Below, piece by piece: positions 1-8,048 of a stretch of 64,000 nt of DNA. The notes beneath the pieces are model-generated. The model was not told where the DNA came from. It worked only from the letters and a program-made list of their open reading frames with translations, and searched no databases. Within the stretch, counting starts at the first letter, position 1, and each line of letters starts with the position of its first letter. The stretch comes from Pseudomonas hydrolytica (GTDB taxonomy: Bacteria; Pseudomonadota; Gammaproteobacteria; Pseudomonadales; Pseudomonadaceae): assembly GCF_021495345.1 (NCBI RefSeq), contig NZ_CP099397.1, positions 62,001 to 126,000 on the forward strand, given 5' to 3'. Both the position numbers and the translations under genes were made by a program.

Positions 1-341
1 TCCTGTCGCATTGGGGCGAATGGCATGTCCGCCCCTTCCTTTTCCAACCTCGTGACCGGTGCATCACCGATCACTCAACCAAAGCATTGCAGCGCCCGTG
101 CCAGTCTTTTGCTGGAAGTAAATCCTTTTAAAATCAGTGACTTGAATATTGGCTGGGGTGACCGGTGACGGGCATCCTGCCCGAACGGGCGTTTGCCGGT
201 CGTGCGTTTTGCCCGACGGCCAGGCGCCGGGGGCCGTTGATGTGGTCGCCCGCCGACCGCTCAGTCGGTATACTCGCTGCGCCCGTGTGCCATGCGGGTT
301 CCGCGCCTCAGAACAACAACCGCGCCGCGAGTCTCGAGCCG
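1..341. other. Left-edge region upstream of the thioesterase gene
   Basis: I find no convincing complete gene here. On the minus strand an ATG at position 26 preceded by a purine-rich stretch could be the start of a gene running off the left edge, but only eight codons (MPFAPMRQ) are visible. A TATACT hexamer at 269-274 could be the -10 element for the downstream thioesterase gene; no clear -35 lies at the right distance. The open frame upstream of 342 has a composition unlike the family and is not taken as coding. Confidence 0.3.
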
Positions 342-743
342 ATGAACGACTACGAACAGGAAGATCCGATCCCTCAGGGTGACCTCGCCCTGCAGATCAC
401 TGCGCTGCCGCGCGAGACCAATGGTTTCGGTGATATCTACGGTGGCTGGCTGGTTTCGCAGATGGACCTCGCCGGTACCGCCATGGCGAGCAAGGTCGCG
501 GGGGGCCGCGTAGCGACCGTGGCCATCGATCGCATGGCCTTTCTGGTGCCGGTGGCGGTGGGTGCGCAGTTGTCCTTCTACACCCAGGCCCTGGAAGTGG
601 GGCGCAGCTCGATCCAGATGATGGTCGAGGTGTGGAGCGACGATCCGTTGTCCAACGAATGGCGCAAGGTCACCGAGGCGGTGTTCGTCTTCGTCGCCAT
701 CGACGGCAGCGGCCGTACCCGCCCGGTACCGGCACGCCGCTGA
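342..743 (+). CDS. yciA: Acyl-CoA thioesterase, YciA-type hotdog protein
   Basis: This 133-residue protein is the usual length of a single hotdog-fold acyl-CoA thioesterase, which hydrolyses acyl-CoA to free acid and CoA in the cytoplasm. The stretch containing GDIYGGWLVSQMDLAG (about residues 30-46) is the YciA/acyl-CoA hydrolase signature, and the following AIDRMAFLVPVAVG segment is the typical second hotdog strand region. The frame is open upstream to 165, but homology to the family begins only after the ATG at 342, so the longer reading is rejected. It is a monocistronic gene next to a convergent response-regulator gene. Family assignment is strong; the in vivo substrate is unknown. Confidence 0.88.
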   Translation: MNDYEQEDPIPQGDLALQITALPRETNGFGDIYGGWLVSQMDLAGTAMASKVAGGRVATVAIDRMAFLVPVAVGAQLSFYTQALEVGRSSIQMMVEVWSDDPLSNEWRKVTEAVFVFVAIDGSGRTRPVPARR

Positions 744-818
744 AGCTGAGGCTACTCGCCGTCGACTGCCGCATTCCGGCGCTTGGGGGCTGCAGGGCTC
801 TATCCACCTGACGGCCTG

Positions 819-1451
819 CTAGTCGTAGGGTACCCAGCCATGGGCCAGGGCATGCTTGAGCAGGTCTGCCGGCTTGTCGATAGCCAGTTTGCGCCTGATG
901 CTCAGGCGATGGGTTTCCACGGTGCGCACGCTGATCTGCAGGGTGCGGGCCATGACCTTGTTGTTCAGACCCTGGGCGAGCATCAGCAGCACCTCGCGTT
1001 CGCGCGGCGTCAGTTCGTCTTCGCTGGGGGCCGGCTTGACCAGCTTGCGCGCGATATCGCCGCTGTAGAAGCTGCCGCCGGCTGCAATGGCTTCGATAGC
1101 CGCGACGATTTCCCGGGAAGGCGCTTCCTTCAGAACGTAGCCGCTGGCGCCCACCGCCAGCGAGCTGCTCACGTACTCCTGATTGTCGTACATGCTCAGC
1201 ATCAACACCTTTATGGCGGGGTAGCGCTCGCGCAGCTGGCGGGTCAGTTCCAGCCCGTTGATGTCGCGCAGGCCCACATCCATCAGCAGGATGTCGACTG
1301 GGGTGCGCTGCAGCAGGTCGAACGCCTCGGCGCCACTGCCGGCCTCGCCGACGACCTGGAAATGAGGCAGCACCTCGAGCAGCGCGCGAATACCTTCGCG
1401 CACCAGAGCGTGGTCGTCTATCAGGGCAATTCGTATGGTGGCAGCGGTCAT
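819..1451 (-). CDS. LuxR/NarL-family response regulator
   Basis: This 210-residue protein has an N-terminal receiver domain with the acidic pair IDD near residue 12 and the probable phosphoacceptor Asp58 in LLMDVGLRD. A C-terminal LuxR-type helix-turn-helix begins at LTPREREVLLMLAQG and contains ISVRTVETH. It lies 40 bp downstream of, and on the same strand as, a HisKA_3-type histidine kinase, so the two almost certainly form a cognate pair. The adjacent TRAP transporter genes are the obvious candidate targets, and a 14-bp palindrome in their divergent promoter region (4608-4621) is a possible binding site. The regulator-target link is inference from position. Confidence 0.92.
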   Translation of the reverse strand: MTAATIRIALIDDHALVREGIRALLEVLPHFQVVGEAGSGAEAFDLLQRTPVDILLMDVGLRDINGLELTRQLRERYPAIKVLMLSMYDNQEYVSSSLAVGASGYVLKEAPSREIVAAIEAIAAGGSFYSGDIARKLVKPAPSEDELTPREREVLLMLAQGLNNKVMARTLQISVRTVETHRLSIRRKLAIDKPADLLKHALAHGWVPYD

Positions 1452-1491
1452 GGATGCGCGCTCTTGTTGTTTTGGTCGTTTCAGTCGAGAG

Positions 1492-2841
1492 CTAGGGTGT
1501 CGGTAGTGGCAGCGTCACCATCAGCTCCGTGTGGCCGGGTTGCGAGGTCAGGGCGAAGCGCCCGCCAAAATGTTCGACACGCTGGCGGATGTTGCGCAAG
1601 CCGATACCGCCAGTCAGGGTGTCGAAATGCCGGGAGCTGAAACCGACACCGTCGTCGCGAACCCGCAAACGCACCCGTCGCGCCCGGCCGTCGAGGCTGA
1701 TGGCAACGGTGTTCGCCTGCGCGTGGCGCTCGATATTGGTCAGGGCTTCCTGCAGGATCCTGAACAGCGCAACCGCCATCCCATCGTTGAGCAGTGTATC
1801 GCCCAGGTCGTTCTTGTAGTCGATCAGCAGGCCGCTGCGTTGCTCGAATTCGGCGACCAGCTGAGCAATCGCGGCGGGCAGGCCGAGGGTGTCGAGCAGC
1901 GAGGGGTGCAGGTCGTGGGAAATCCGTCGCACTTCGCCGATGGCACCCGCGAGCCGCTCGGTGCCCTTGTGCAGCGTGTCCAGACCCTGCTCATTGCCCG
2001 AGGCCAGCTCCAGGCTGGCCAGCTCGAACTGGAACTTGATGGAAGCGAGCAGCTGGCTGATGCCGTCGTGCAGCTCGCGCGAGACCCGCGAGCGCTCCTC
2101 TTCCTGCAGGCTGACGATGCGTTGGGTGAGCAACTGCAGCTTGCGATCCGCCAGGCGATGCTCGCTGAGGTTCAGCGCCAGGCCGCCGGCGAACACCAGC
2201 AGCACGGCGACCAAGGCCACGCCGGCAATCGCCAGCATGGTGGCATGGATGCCGTTGCTGGCCTCGTCGTGCACCTGGGCAATCGCCTGGTCGACGTCTT
2301 CCAGATAGATGCCGGTGCCGAGCATCCAGCCCCAGCGCTCGAGCATGACCACGTAGGCCAGCTTGTCGGTCACCTCGCCGGTGGACGGTTTCTGCCAGGC
2401 GTAAAGCTGGAAGCCGTCGCCGCTCTGCGCGCTCTGCATCAGGGCCTGAATGACCAGTAGGCCGCGCGGGTCGGTCATGTTCCAGAGGTCCTGCCCGACC
2501 AGCTCGCCCTGACGCGGATGCATCAGGTTGCGCCCGTTGCTCTCGTAAACGAAGAAGTAGCCGTCGCTGCCGAAGCTGATTCTGGCCAGCACCCCCAACA
2601 CCTGCTGTTTGATCTCGGCATCGTCGCGGCCGCTTTCGTACAGCGGCGAAATGATGCTCAGGGCCATCTCGACATAGTGTTTGAGCTCGACGCGCTTGCT
2701 CGCCAGGATGCTGTCTTCGATCAGGCGCGCCTGTTGCTCGCCCAGGCGCTGGTTCTGGAAGAACACCAGAACACAGACCACCGCCACGGCCAGCAGCAAC
2801 GGCAGCACGCTGAGTGCGACTATCTTGTGTTTGAGCTGCAT
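1492..2841 (-). CDS. Cache-domain sensor histidine kinase (HisKA_3 type)
   Basis: This 449-residue inner-membrane kinase has a first transmembrane helix at about residues 8-27, a periplasmic single-cache sensor (GYFFVYESNGRNLMHP near 94-109 and WMLGTGIYLEDVDQ near 172-185), and a second helix at about 200-222. The dimerisation/phosphoacceptor region EEERSRVSRELHDGISQ places the phosphorylated His at residue 258, followed by an HATPase domain with NIERHA, DDGVGF and GGIGLRNI boxes. Cache sensors of this kind commonly bind small organic acids, which fits the neighbouring TRAP transporter. It precedes its response regulator in the same direction. The ligand is not known. Confidence 0.92.
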   Translation of the reverse strand: MQLKHKIVALSVLPLLLAVAVVCVLVFFQNQRLGEQQARLIEDSILASKRVELKHYVEMALSIISPLYESGRDDAEIKQQVLGVLARISFGSDGYFFVYESNGRNLMHPRQGELVGQDLWNMTDPRGLLVIQALMQSAQSGDGFQLYAWQKPSTGEVTDKLAYVVMLERWGWMLGTGIYLEDVDQAIAQVHDEASNGIHATMLAIAGVALVAVLLVFAGGLALNLSEHRLADRKLQLLTQRIVSLQEEERSRVSRELHDGISQLLASIKFQFELASLELASGNEQGLDTLHKGTERLAGAIGEVRRISHDLHPSLLDTLGLPAAIAQLVAEFEQRSGLLIDYKNDLGDTLLNDGMAVALFRILQEALTNIERHAQANTVAISLDGRARRVRLRVRDDGVGFSSRHFDTLTGGIGLRNIRQRVEHFGGRFALTSQPGHTELMVTLPLPTP

Positions 2842-3409
2842 GGGTCAGGTCATTCCGGAAAGAACACAGCCAGCTGAATGCGAAATTGGCGCAGCAGAGT
2901 ACCCGGGTCGTCGCCGGGTTGGCGGGGTCGAGCGGCGCTGGCCTGACTCGTCCGCCCAGCGGCATGACCGGCGTCGCTGGAACGGCGCATCGCATCCGTG
3001 TGTATTCGGTGCCTGTCTGCAGGCAGTCGATCATACCCGGATTTGCGCTGTGCTTTGTGGCGTGTGGCTGGCCAAGACGCGCACTTCGTCGGCGATCAGG
3101 AGATATCCACCACGGCTCTCGCTGGCCATGTCGAGTGCTGACGATTCCCGGTGAAGGCGGTGTGTCTCCTGAGCGTCCGGGCGCAATCGCGTCGGCAGCG
3201 AAGCCTGAGCCTAGTGGGACTGGTCGAGGATGCAGCGGGTAAAGCCCGAGTCGGGTCGGGAAACCGCTCGATACCCAGCGAAGGGGCCAGACAGCGGCCA
3301 TCTGCCTTGGCTCAAAAGAGAAGACCCGGCGATTGCACCGGGTCTGCGATAGTCGCCGCGCTAGGCGAACGGCTCGCCGCGCGACGCCGAGCTTTGCATG
3401 GCTCGGCAA
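2842..3409. other. 568-bp intergenic region upstream of the kinase gene
   Basis: I recognise no coding gene in this stretch on either strand; the open frames present are GC-driven and resemble nothing. The left part should hold the promoter of the kinase-regulator operon, read leftwards. The right part holds a terminator hairpin for the TRAP binding-protein gene. The GC-rich segment between about 3150 and 3300 could fold, but I could not match it to any riboswitch or small-RNA consensus. Confidence 0.4.
3311..3345 (-). terminator. Rho-independent terminator of the TRAP binding-protein gene
   Basis: An 8-bp perfect stem (AGACCCGG at 3322-3329 with CCGGGTCT at 3338-3345) is followed, when read on the minus strand, by TCTCTTTTGAG. 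It lies about 65 bp after the stop codon of the minus-strand binding-protein gene. Confidence 0.7.
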
Positions 3410-4510
3410 TCAGCCGCGGATGTTGTAGATGTCCTTCTCGTTGCTTTCGGCGTATTCGTACAGGCGCTTGAGGTAGGCCTTCTGGTGTTCCCAGACCTTG
3501 CTCGCTGCCGGGTCGGCCGCGGCGCTGGCATCGACCACCTCGGCCGCCACTTCCTTCAGGCGGGCCAGGACTTCGTCCGGCAGGCGGCGGACTTCCACGC
3601 CATCGGCCTTGAGCTGTTCCATGGCTTCCATGTTCTTGGCGTTGTAGTCGTCGAGCATGTCGCCGTTGACGTCGCGAGCGGCGGCACGAACGATGGCCTT
3701 GAGGTCGGCCGGCAGGGTGTCCCAGGCCTTGAGGTTGACGTCCAGCTCGAACAGTACGCTCGGCTCCTGCCAGCCCGGGGTGTAGTAGTACTTGGCAGCC
3801 TTGTGCAGGCCCAGGGCCAGGTCGTTGTACGGGCCGATCCACTCGGTGGCGTCGATGGCGCCGGTCTGCATGGCAGTGAAGATCTCGCCGGCCGGCATGT
3901 TGACCACGGTACCGCCCATCTTGGTCAGCACTTCGCCGCCCAGGCCGGGGGTGCGCATCTTCAGGCCCTTGAAGTCGTCGACCGAGTTGATTTCCTTGTT
4001 GAACCAGCCGGCAGTCTGCACGCCGGTGTTGCCGCAGGCCATGGGCAGGACGCCGAACGGCTTGTACACCTCTTCCCACAGCTGCTGACCGCCGCCGCGG
4101 TGCAGCCAGGCGTTCATTTCCTGGGCGTTGGGACCGAACGGCGAGGCGCAGAAGAATTGCGCGGCCGGGACCTTGCCCTTCCAGTAGTACGGCGCGCCGT
4201 GACCCATTTCGGCGGTGCCGCGAGAGACTGCATCGAACACTTCCAGCGCCGGAACCAGCTCGCCGGCGGCGTAGACCTTGATCTTCAGACGGCCGTTGCT
4301 CATCTCCTCGACGAGCTTGGCGAAGCGCTCGGCGCCGACGCCGACGCCTGGGAAGTTCTTCGGCCAGGAGGTGACCATCTTCCAGTTGAAGGTCTGGGAA
4401 CTCGAGCCCTCTTGGGGCGCAGCGGCGCTTTTTGCCTCTTCTTTGCAGCCCACCAGTGCGGTGGCTGCCAGGCCAACACCGGCTGCGGCGAGTATGTCGC
4501 GACGTTTCAT
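3410..4510 (-). CDS. TRAP transporter solute-binding protein (DctP/TakP type)
   Basis: This 366-residue extracytoplasmic binding protein resembles the DctP family, with TSWPKNFPGVG near the mature N-terminus and WIGPYNDLALGL in the ligand-binding region, closest in style to 2-oxoacid binders such as TakP. The leader MKRRDILAAAGVGLAATALVGC carries both a twin arginine and a lipobox ending at Cys22, suggesting Tat export followed by lipid anchoring. It is divergent from the DctQ/DctM genes across a 184-bp promoter region, whereas the three TRAP genes usually sit in one operon. Together they would import an organic acid driven by a sodium gradient. The substrate is inferred only to class. Confidence 0.88.
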   Translation of the reverse strand: MKRRDILAAAGVGLAATALVGCKEEAKSAAAPQEGSSSQTFNWKMVTSWPKNFPGVGVGAERFAKLVEEMSNGRLKIKVYAAGELVPALEVFDAVSRGTAEMGHGAPYYWKGKVPAAQFFCASPFGPNAQEMNAWLHRGGGQQLWEEVYKPFGVLPMACGNTGVQTAGWFNKEINSVDDFKGLKMRTPGLGGEVLTKMGGTVVNMPAGEIFTAMQTGAIDATEWIGPYNDLALGLHKAAKYYYTPGWQEPSVLFELDVNLKAWDTLPADLKAIVRAAARDVNGDMLDDYNAKNMEAMEQLKADGVEVRRLPDEVLARLKEVAAEVVDASAAADPAASKVWEHQKAYLKRLYEYAESNEKDIYNIRG

Positions 4511-4607
4511 GCAATGCTCCTTGTTGTTGTGATGACTCGAACACCGGGATCGCCAGCATTCGGAGCGTTCTGACTATCATAGGCAATGGCATCACTCAAG
4601 CGCAGCG

Positions 4608-4621
4608 ACTACGTACGTAGT
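4608..4621. promoter_or_regulatory. Perfect palindrome in divergent TRAP promoter region, candidate regulator site
   Basis: ACTACGTACGTAGT is a perfect 14-bp palindrome located between the divergent binding-protein gene and the DctQ gene, 74 bp upstream of the dctQ start. Dyads of this size are typical of LuxR/NarL-type regulator sites, and such a regulator is encoded nearby. Function is inferred. Confidence 0.45.
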
Positions 4622-4694
4622 ATTGCGGGTTGCGACGCTCTCGAGCGGCCACCTAGAATCCCGAGCCCCTTGGCTATAAGAATAAGGATCTGCC

Positions 4695-5237
4695 ATGCCC
4701 AATCCCCCCCCTTTACTTGGGTTGGCACGCTTCATCGATGCGTGCAACGCCCTATTCGGCAAGGCCTGCGCCTGGCTCACCCTGTTTCTGGTAATCGGCA
4801 CCGCCATCGTCGTGGTACTGCGCTACGGCTTCGGTATCGGCGCGACGGCGCTGCAGGAAGCCGTGCTCTACGCCCATGCGCTGGTATTCATGGGCGCTGC
4901 GGCCTGGGTGCAGCAGCGTAACGGCCATGTGCGCGTGGACATCTTCTTCCAGAAATTCAGCGGTCGCCGTCAGGCGCTGGTGGAAATTCTCGGCACCCTG
5001 CTGTTCCTGTTGCCGGTCGCGCTGTTCCTCGGCTGGGCCAGCTGGGACTACGTCAGCAACTCCTGGGCGACCCGCGAGGCCTCGGGGGAGTCCGGCGGTC
5101 TGAAGTTCGTCTACCTGCAGAAGAGCATCATCCTGGTGCTGGTGGTCAGCCTGGCGCTGCAGGGCGTTTCCAATCTGATCAAGGCGCTCTACGTCATCAG
5201 CGGTCGCCTGCCGGCTCCGGAGGTGAAACATGGCTGA
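4695..5237 (+). CDS. TRAP transporter small membrane subunit DctQ
   Basis: The 180-residue protein has the four hydrophobic helices typical of DctQ (about residues 20-45, 52-75, 95-117 and 135-160), including the family-like stretch GAAAWVQQRNGHVRVDIFF between the second and third helices. DctQ pairs with DctM in the inner membrane to form the translocation unit of a TRAP transporter. The ATG at 4695 is preceded by AATAAGGATCTGCC, a good ribosome binding site. Its last eight bases overlap the start of the DctM gene, indicating translational coupling. Confidence 0.9.
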   Translation: MPNPPPLLGLARFIDACNALFGKACAWLTLFLVIGTAIVVVLRYGFGIGATALQEAVLYAHALVFMGAAAWVQQRNGHVRVDIFFQKFSGRRQALVEILGTLLFLLPVALFLGWASWDYVSNSWATREASGESGGLKFVYLQKSIILVLVVSLALQGVSNLIKALYVISGRLPAPEVKHG

Positions 5238-6606
5238 GTTGATGGCGATTCTGCTGTTCGTCAGCATCTGCCTGGCGCTGATGGCCGGTTATCCGGTGGC
5301 CTTCACCCTGGCCGGTGTGTCCCTGCTGTTCGCCGGTATCGGCGTGCTCACCGGTACCTTCGATGCCGGTTACCTGAGCGCCCTGCCCAACCGTCTGTTC
5401 GGCATCATGAACAACCAGACCATGCTGGCCGTGCCGCTGTTCGTGTTCATGGGGGTGATGCTGGAACGCTCGCGAGTGGCCGAGGATCTGCTCGAGTCCA
5501 TGTCGCGCCTGTTCGGCACCCTGCGTGGCGGTCTGGCGATTTCCGTGTGCGTGGTCGGCGCCCTGCTGGCCGCTTCCACCGGCATCGTCGGTGCCACCGT
5601 GGTGACCATGGGCCTGCTGGCGCTGCCGACCATGCTGCGCCGCGGCTATGATCCGGCCATTTCCACCGGCACCCTGGCGGCTACCGGCACGTTGGGCCAG
5701 ATCATCCCGCCGTCCATCGTGCTGGTGCTGCTCGGCGACGTGATGTCCAGCGCCTATCAGCAGGCGCAGCTGAAGATGGGCATCTTCTCGCCGAAAACCG
5801 TTTCGGTCGGCGACCTGTTCGTCGGCGCCCTGCTGCCCGGTCTGCTGCTGGTCGGCCTGTACATCCTCTATATCGTCGGCACCGCGATCTTCCAGCCGAA
5901 GAAGCTGCCGGCGCTGCCGCAGGAAGAGCTGGGGCCGATCGAGTGGGGCAAGCTGATCAAGGCGCTGGTACCGCCGCTGATCCTGATCGGCGCGGTGCTT
6001 GGCTCGATCCTCGCCGGCTATGCCACGCCCACCGAGGCCGCGGCATTGGGCGCCGTGGGTGCGATGCTGCTGGCGGCGAGCAAGGGCAAGCTGAATTTCG
6101 GCCAGCTCAAGGAAGTGGCCTACGGCACCACCGAGATCAGCGCCATGGTTTTCATGATCCTGATCGGCGCCTCGCTGTTCTCCCTGGTATTCCGCGGTTT
6201 CGGCGGCGAGCACATGATCGAGGAAGTGTTCGCCCAGCTGCCGGGCGGCGTGCTTGGCGCCTTCTTCCTGGTGATGCTGGTGATCTTCCTGCTCGGCTTC
6301 ATCCTCGACTTCATCGAAATCACCTTCGTGGTGGTGCCGATCGTCGGGCCGGTGCTGCTGGCCATGGGGCTGGATCCGATCTGGCTCGGCGTGATGATCG
6401 CGCTGAACCTGCAGACCTCCTTCCTCACCCCGCCGTTCGGCTTCGCACTGTTCTACCTGCGCGGGGTGACGCCGGCATCGGTGGCCACCAGCACCATCTA
6501 CAAGGGTGTAGTGCCGTTCATCCTGATCCAGATCCTGCTGCTGGTGATCGCCTACATGTTCCCGGGGCTGATCACCTGGCTGCCGGAACAGGTCTACGGC
6601 AAGTAG
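5230..6606 (+). CDS. TRAP transporter large membrane subunit DctM
   Basis: This 458-residue polytopic protein is the normal length of DctM. It begins with a hydrophobic helix, then GYPVAFTLAG, and carries the conserved GALLAASTGIVGATVVTMGLL region near residues 112-132 and the LDFIEITFVVVPIVGPVL segment near 358-377. It forms the ion-coupled channel of the TRAP system with DctQ and receives ligand from the divergent binding protein. The gene overlaps dctQ by 8 bp and ends just before a strong terminator, so dctQM forms a two-gene operon. Confidence 0.93.
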   Translation: MAELMAILLFVSICLALMAGYPVAFTLAGVSLLFAGIGVLTGTFDAGYLSALPNRLFGIMNNQTMLAVPLFVFMGVMLERSRVAEDLLESMSRLFGTLRGGLAISVCVVGALLAASTGIVGATVVTMGLLALPTMLRRGYDPAISTGTLAATGTLGQIIPPSIVLVLLGDVMSSAYQQAQLKMGIFSPKTVSVGDLFVGALLPGLLLVGLYILYIVGTAIFQPKKLPALPQEELGPIEWGKLIKALVPPLILIGAVLGSILAGYATPTEAAALGAVGAMLLAASKGKLNFGQLKEVAYGTTEISAMVFMILIGASLFSLVFRGFGGEHMIEEVFAQLPGGVLGAFFLVMLVIFLLGFILDFIEITFVVVPIVGPVLLAMGLDPIWLGVMIALNLQTSFLTPPFGFALFYLRGVTPASVATSTIYKGVVPFILIQILLLVIAYMFPGLITWLPEQVYGK

Positions 6607-6627
6607 GTCATACCTCGCAGTTGCCAG

Positions 6628-6653
6628 ACGCCCGTCCTAGTGACGGGCGTTTT
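6628..6653 (+). terminator. Rho-independent terminator after dctQM
   Basis: A 9-bp perfect stem (ACGCCCGTC at 6628-6636 with GACGGGCGT at 6642-6650) is followed by TTTTGCTTT on the plus strand, 22 bp after the DctM stop codon. Confidence 0.85.
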
Positions 6654-6710
6654 GCTTTGTGCGCCGTCTGAGCGTCCAATAGAAGCCATTTCGCAGAGCG
6701 AGAAGCCGCC

Positions 6711-7613
6711 ATGAGCAATACCCAAGTCGAACGTGTGGAACTGGATCAACTGATCTGCTGGCGCATTCGCACCCAGCGCAGCGAGCTGCTGGTGGCCCAG
6801 CAGGGGGCGCAGATACTCGCTTACCAGCGCGACGGCCAGCCGCCGCTGATCTGGCTCAGCCCCGAGGCCGCCTATCAGCGCGCGCAGAGCGTGCGTGGCG
6901 GGGTGCCGATCTGCTGGCCCTGGTTCGGCGACCTGCGGCGCAATCCCCAGGCGGTGCAGGCGCACTACCAGCAGGTCGAAGCGCCTGCCCATGGTCTGGT
7001 GCGCGGGCTGGACTGGCAGCTGCTGGGCATCGACGAGGAGGGCGAGCAGGTGACGCTGCGGTTCGCCTTCGATACGCAGAAGGAGCCGCTGGCGGGCTGG
7101 CCGCATGCGGCACTCCTGCAGTTCGAGATTCGTCTGGCGGACGATCTGGCTATGAGCCTGCAGACCCACAACCGTGGGGAAGCGCCCTTGACCCTGAGCC
7201 AGGCCCTGCATACCTACTTCGCCGTCAGCGACGTGCGCCAGGTCAGCGTCGATGGCCTGCGGGGCTGCCGCTACGTCGACACGCTGCAGGACTGGCGAGA
7301 GCTGCGGCAGGATGCCGAATTGCGCTTCGTCGGCGAGACCGACCGCATTTATATGGACACGCCGGCCCGCCTGAGCATCGTCGATCCGGGCTGGGGGCGG
7401 CGCATTCACCTCGATTGCAGCGGCTCGCGCTCGGCCGTGCTGTGGAATCCCTGGGTCGACAAGGCCAGGCGCCTTTCCCAGTTCCCGGATGACGCCTGGC
7501 AAAACATGCTGTGCATCGAGACCGCCAACCTGCTGGAGGATGTGGTGCAGGTGAAACCCGACGAATGGCACCGCCTCGATTTGCGGCTTTCCAGCGACTC
7601 GTTCGGGCACTGA
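6711..7613 (+). CDS. D-hexose-6-phosphate mutarotase (YeaD family)
   Basis: This 300-residue protein belongs to the galactose-mutarotase-fold family that interconverts alpha and beta anomers of hexose 6-phosphates. Supporting segments are RGGVPICWPWFGD (about residues 63-75), AHGLVRGLDWQL (about 93-104), SQALHTYFAVSDV (about 163-175) and VLWNPWVDKA (about 243-252), all typical of the YeaD branch; the His residues in the second and third segments match expected catalytic positions. It starts 105 bp after dctM but behind a terminator, so it is likely transcribed separately. ATG 6711 follows GCGAGAAGCCGCC. Confidence 0.9.
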   Translation: MSNTQVERVELDQLICWRIRTQRSELLVAQQGAQILAYQRDGQPPLIWLSPEAAYQRAQSVRGGVPICWPWFGDLRRNPQAVQAHYQQVEAPAHGLVRGLDWQLLGIDEEGEQVTLRFAFDTQKEPLAGWPHAALLQFEIRLADDLAMSLQTHNRGEAPLTLSQALHTYFAVSDVRQVSVDGLRGCRYVDTLQDWRELRQDAELRFVGETDRIYMDTPARLSIVDPGWGRRIHLDCSGSRSAVLWNPWVDKARRLSQFPDDAWQNMLCIETANLLEDVVQVKPDEWHRLDLRLSSDSFGH

Positions 7614-7928
7614 TCGACGCTGCCTGACGCTAGCCGACCTGGCACAAAGCCAGTATATAAACAGCGGCCGGCGTCACATAAGCAAATATCAATGTGCCAT
7701 CAAATGTGATGCGCCACTAATTTGCTAGTAAGTTATTTCCTACAAGTACGGAAGAACATCTCCGCGGCCCTGAAACATCGATGACAACTTGTCGGAAGTT
7801 CGTGACAAATACCCGGTACTGACGTTCCGGTAATAATTTGAAAGATGTCCTCGAATGTTAGGCATTTCACACTTCCGGCGGTTGCCCCCCTTCGATCATG
7901 GGGCTAGGATGCCCGACCTATAAGGATC

Positions 7929-7971
7929 TTGCGCAAGTTGTTGCACAAACAACTGCGCAAAAAGTTGCGCA
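7929..7971. repeat. Nested inverted repeats upstream of tssA, candidate activator sites
   Basis: TTGCGCA (7929-7935) and GTTGTT (7937-7942) pair with AACAAC (7948-7953) and TGCGCAA (7954-7960), giving a 32-bp interrupted palindrome. TGCGCAA (7954-7960) also pairs with TTGCGCA (7965-7971), so three TGCGCAA half-sites alternate in orientation. The position, 22-64 bp upstream of the putative -24 element, suits binding sites for the sigma-54 activator Sfa or an RNA stem-loop. Function is inferred. Confidence 0.5.
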
Positions 7972-7992
7972 CTGCGGTGTTTTTGCCCTGGC

Positions 7993-8008
7993 TGGATAGC
8001 CAAGTGCT
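7993..8008 (+). promoter_or_regulatory. Possible sigma-54 (-24/-12) promoter of the T6SS operon
   Basis: TGGATAGCCAAGTGCT has the GG and GC dinucleotides exactly 10 bases apart and matches the TGGCACG-N4-TTGCW consensus at the core TGG and TGC, but not at the CAC positions. Transcription would start about 30 bp before the tssA start codon. The presence of a sigma-54 activator gene within the operon supports the idea; the match alone is moderate. Confidence 0.35.
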
Positions 8009-8048
8009 ACACCTGCGGAAGTTGCCCACTTAGAAGTCGAGTCATGGA

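Larger units (their letters stand above)
7614..8048. promoter_or_regulatory. 435-bp regulatory gap upstream of the T6SS operon
   Basis: No gene is seen. The region is clearly more AT-rich than its surroundings (for example 7650-7860). It contains a set of inverted repeats at 7929-7971 and a possible sigma-54 promoter at 7993-8008, each listed separately. It should hold the main promoter of the T6SS operon that begins at 8049. Confidence 0.6.

Noticed and set aside
165..341. Extended N-terminus of the thioesterase
   Set aside because: The added 59 residues do not resemble the YciA family, and ATG 342 gives the normal family length.
3150..3300. Possible riboswitch or structured RNA
   Set aside because: A few short segments resemble parts of cobalamin-type elements, but the conserved core order could not be matched on either strand.
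1991..3409. 472-codon minus-strand frame spanning the intergenic region and the kinase gene
   Set aside because: It runs through the kinase gene in another frame with an Arg-rich, unconserved sequence; the kinase frame is well supported.
7640..7654. TGGCACAAAGCCAGT as a sigma-54 promoter
   Set aside because: The -24 half fits well, but the essential GC of the -12 element is GT at the correct spacing, and it lies 400 bp from tssA. The 7993 site is the better candidate.
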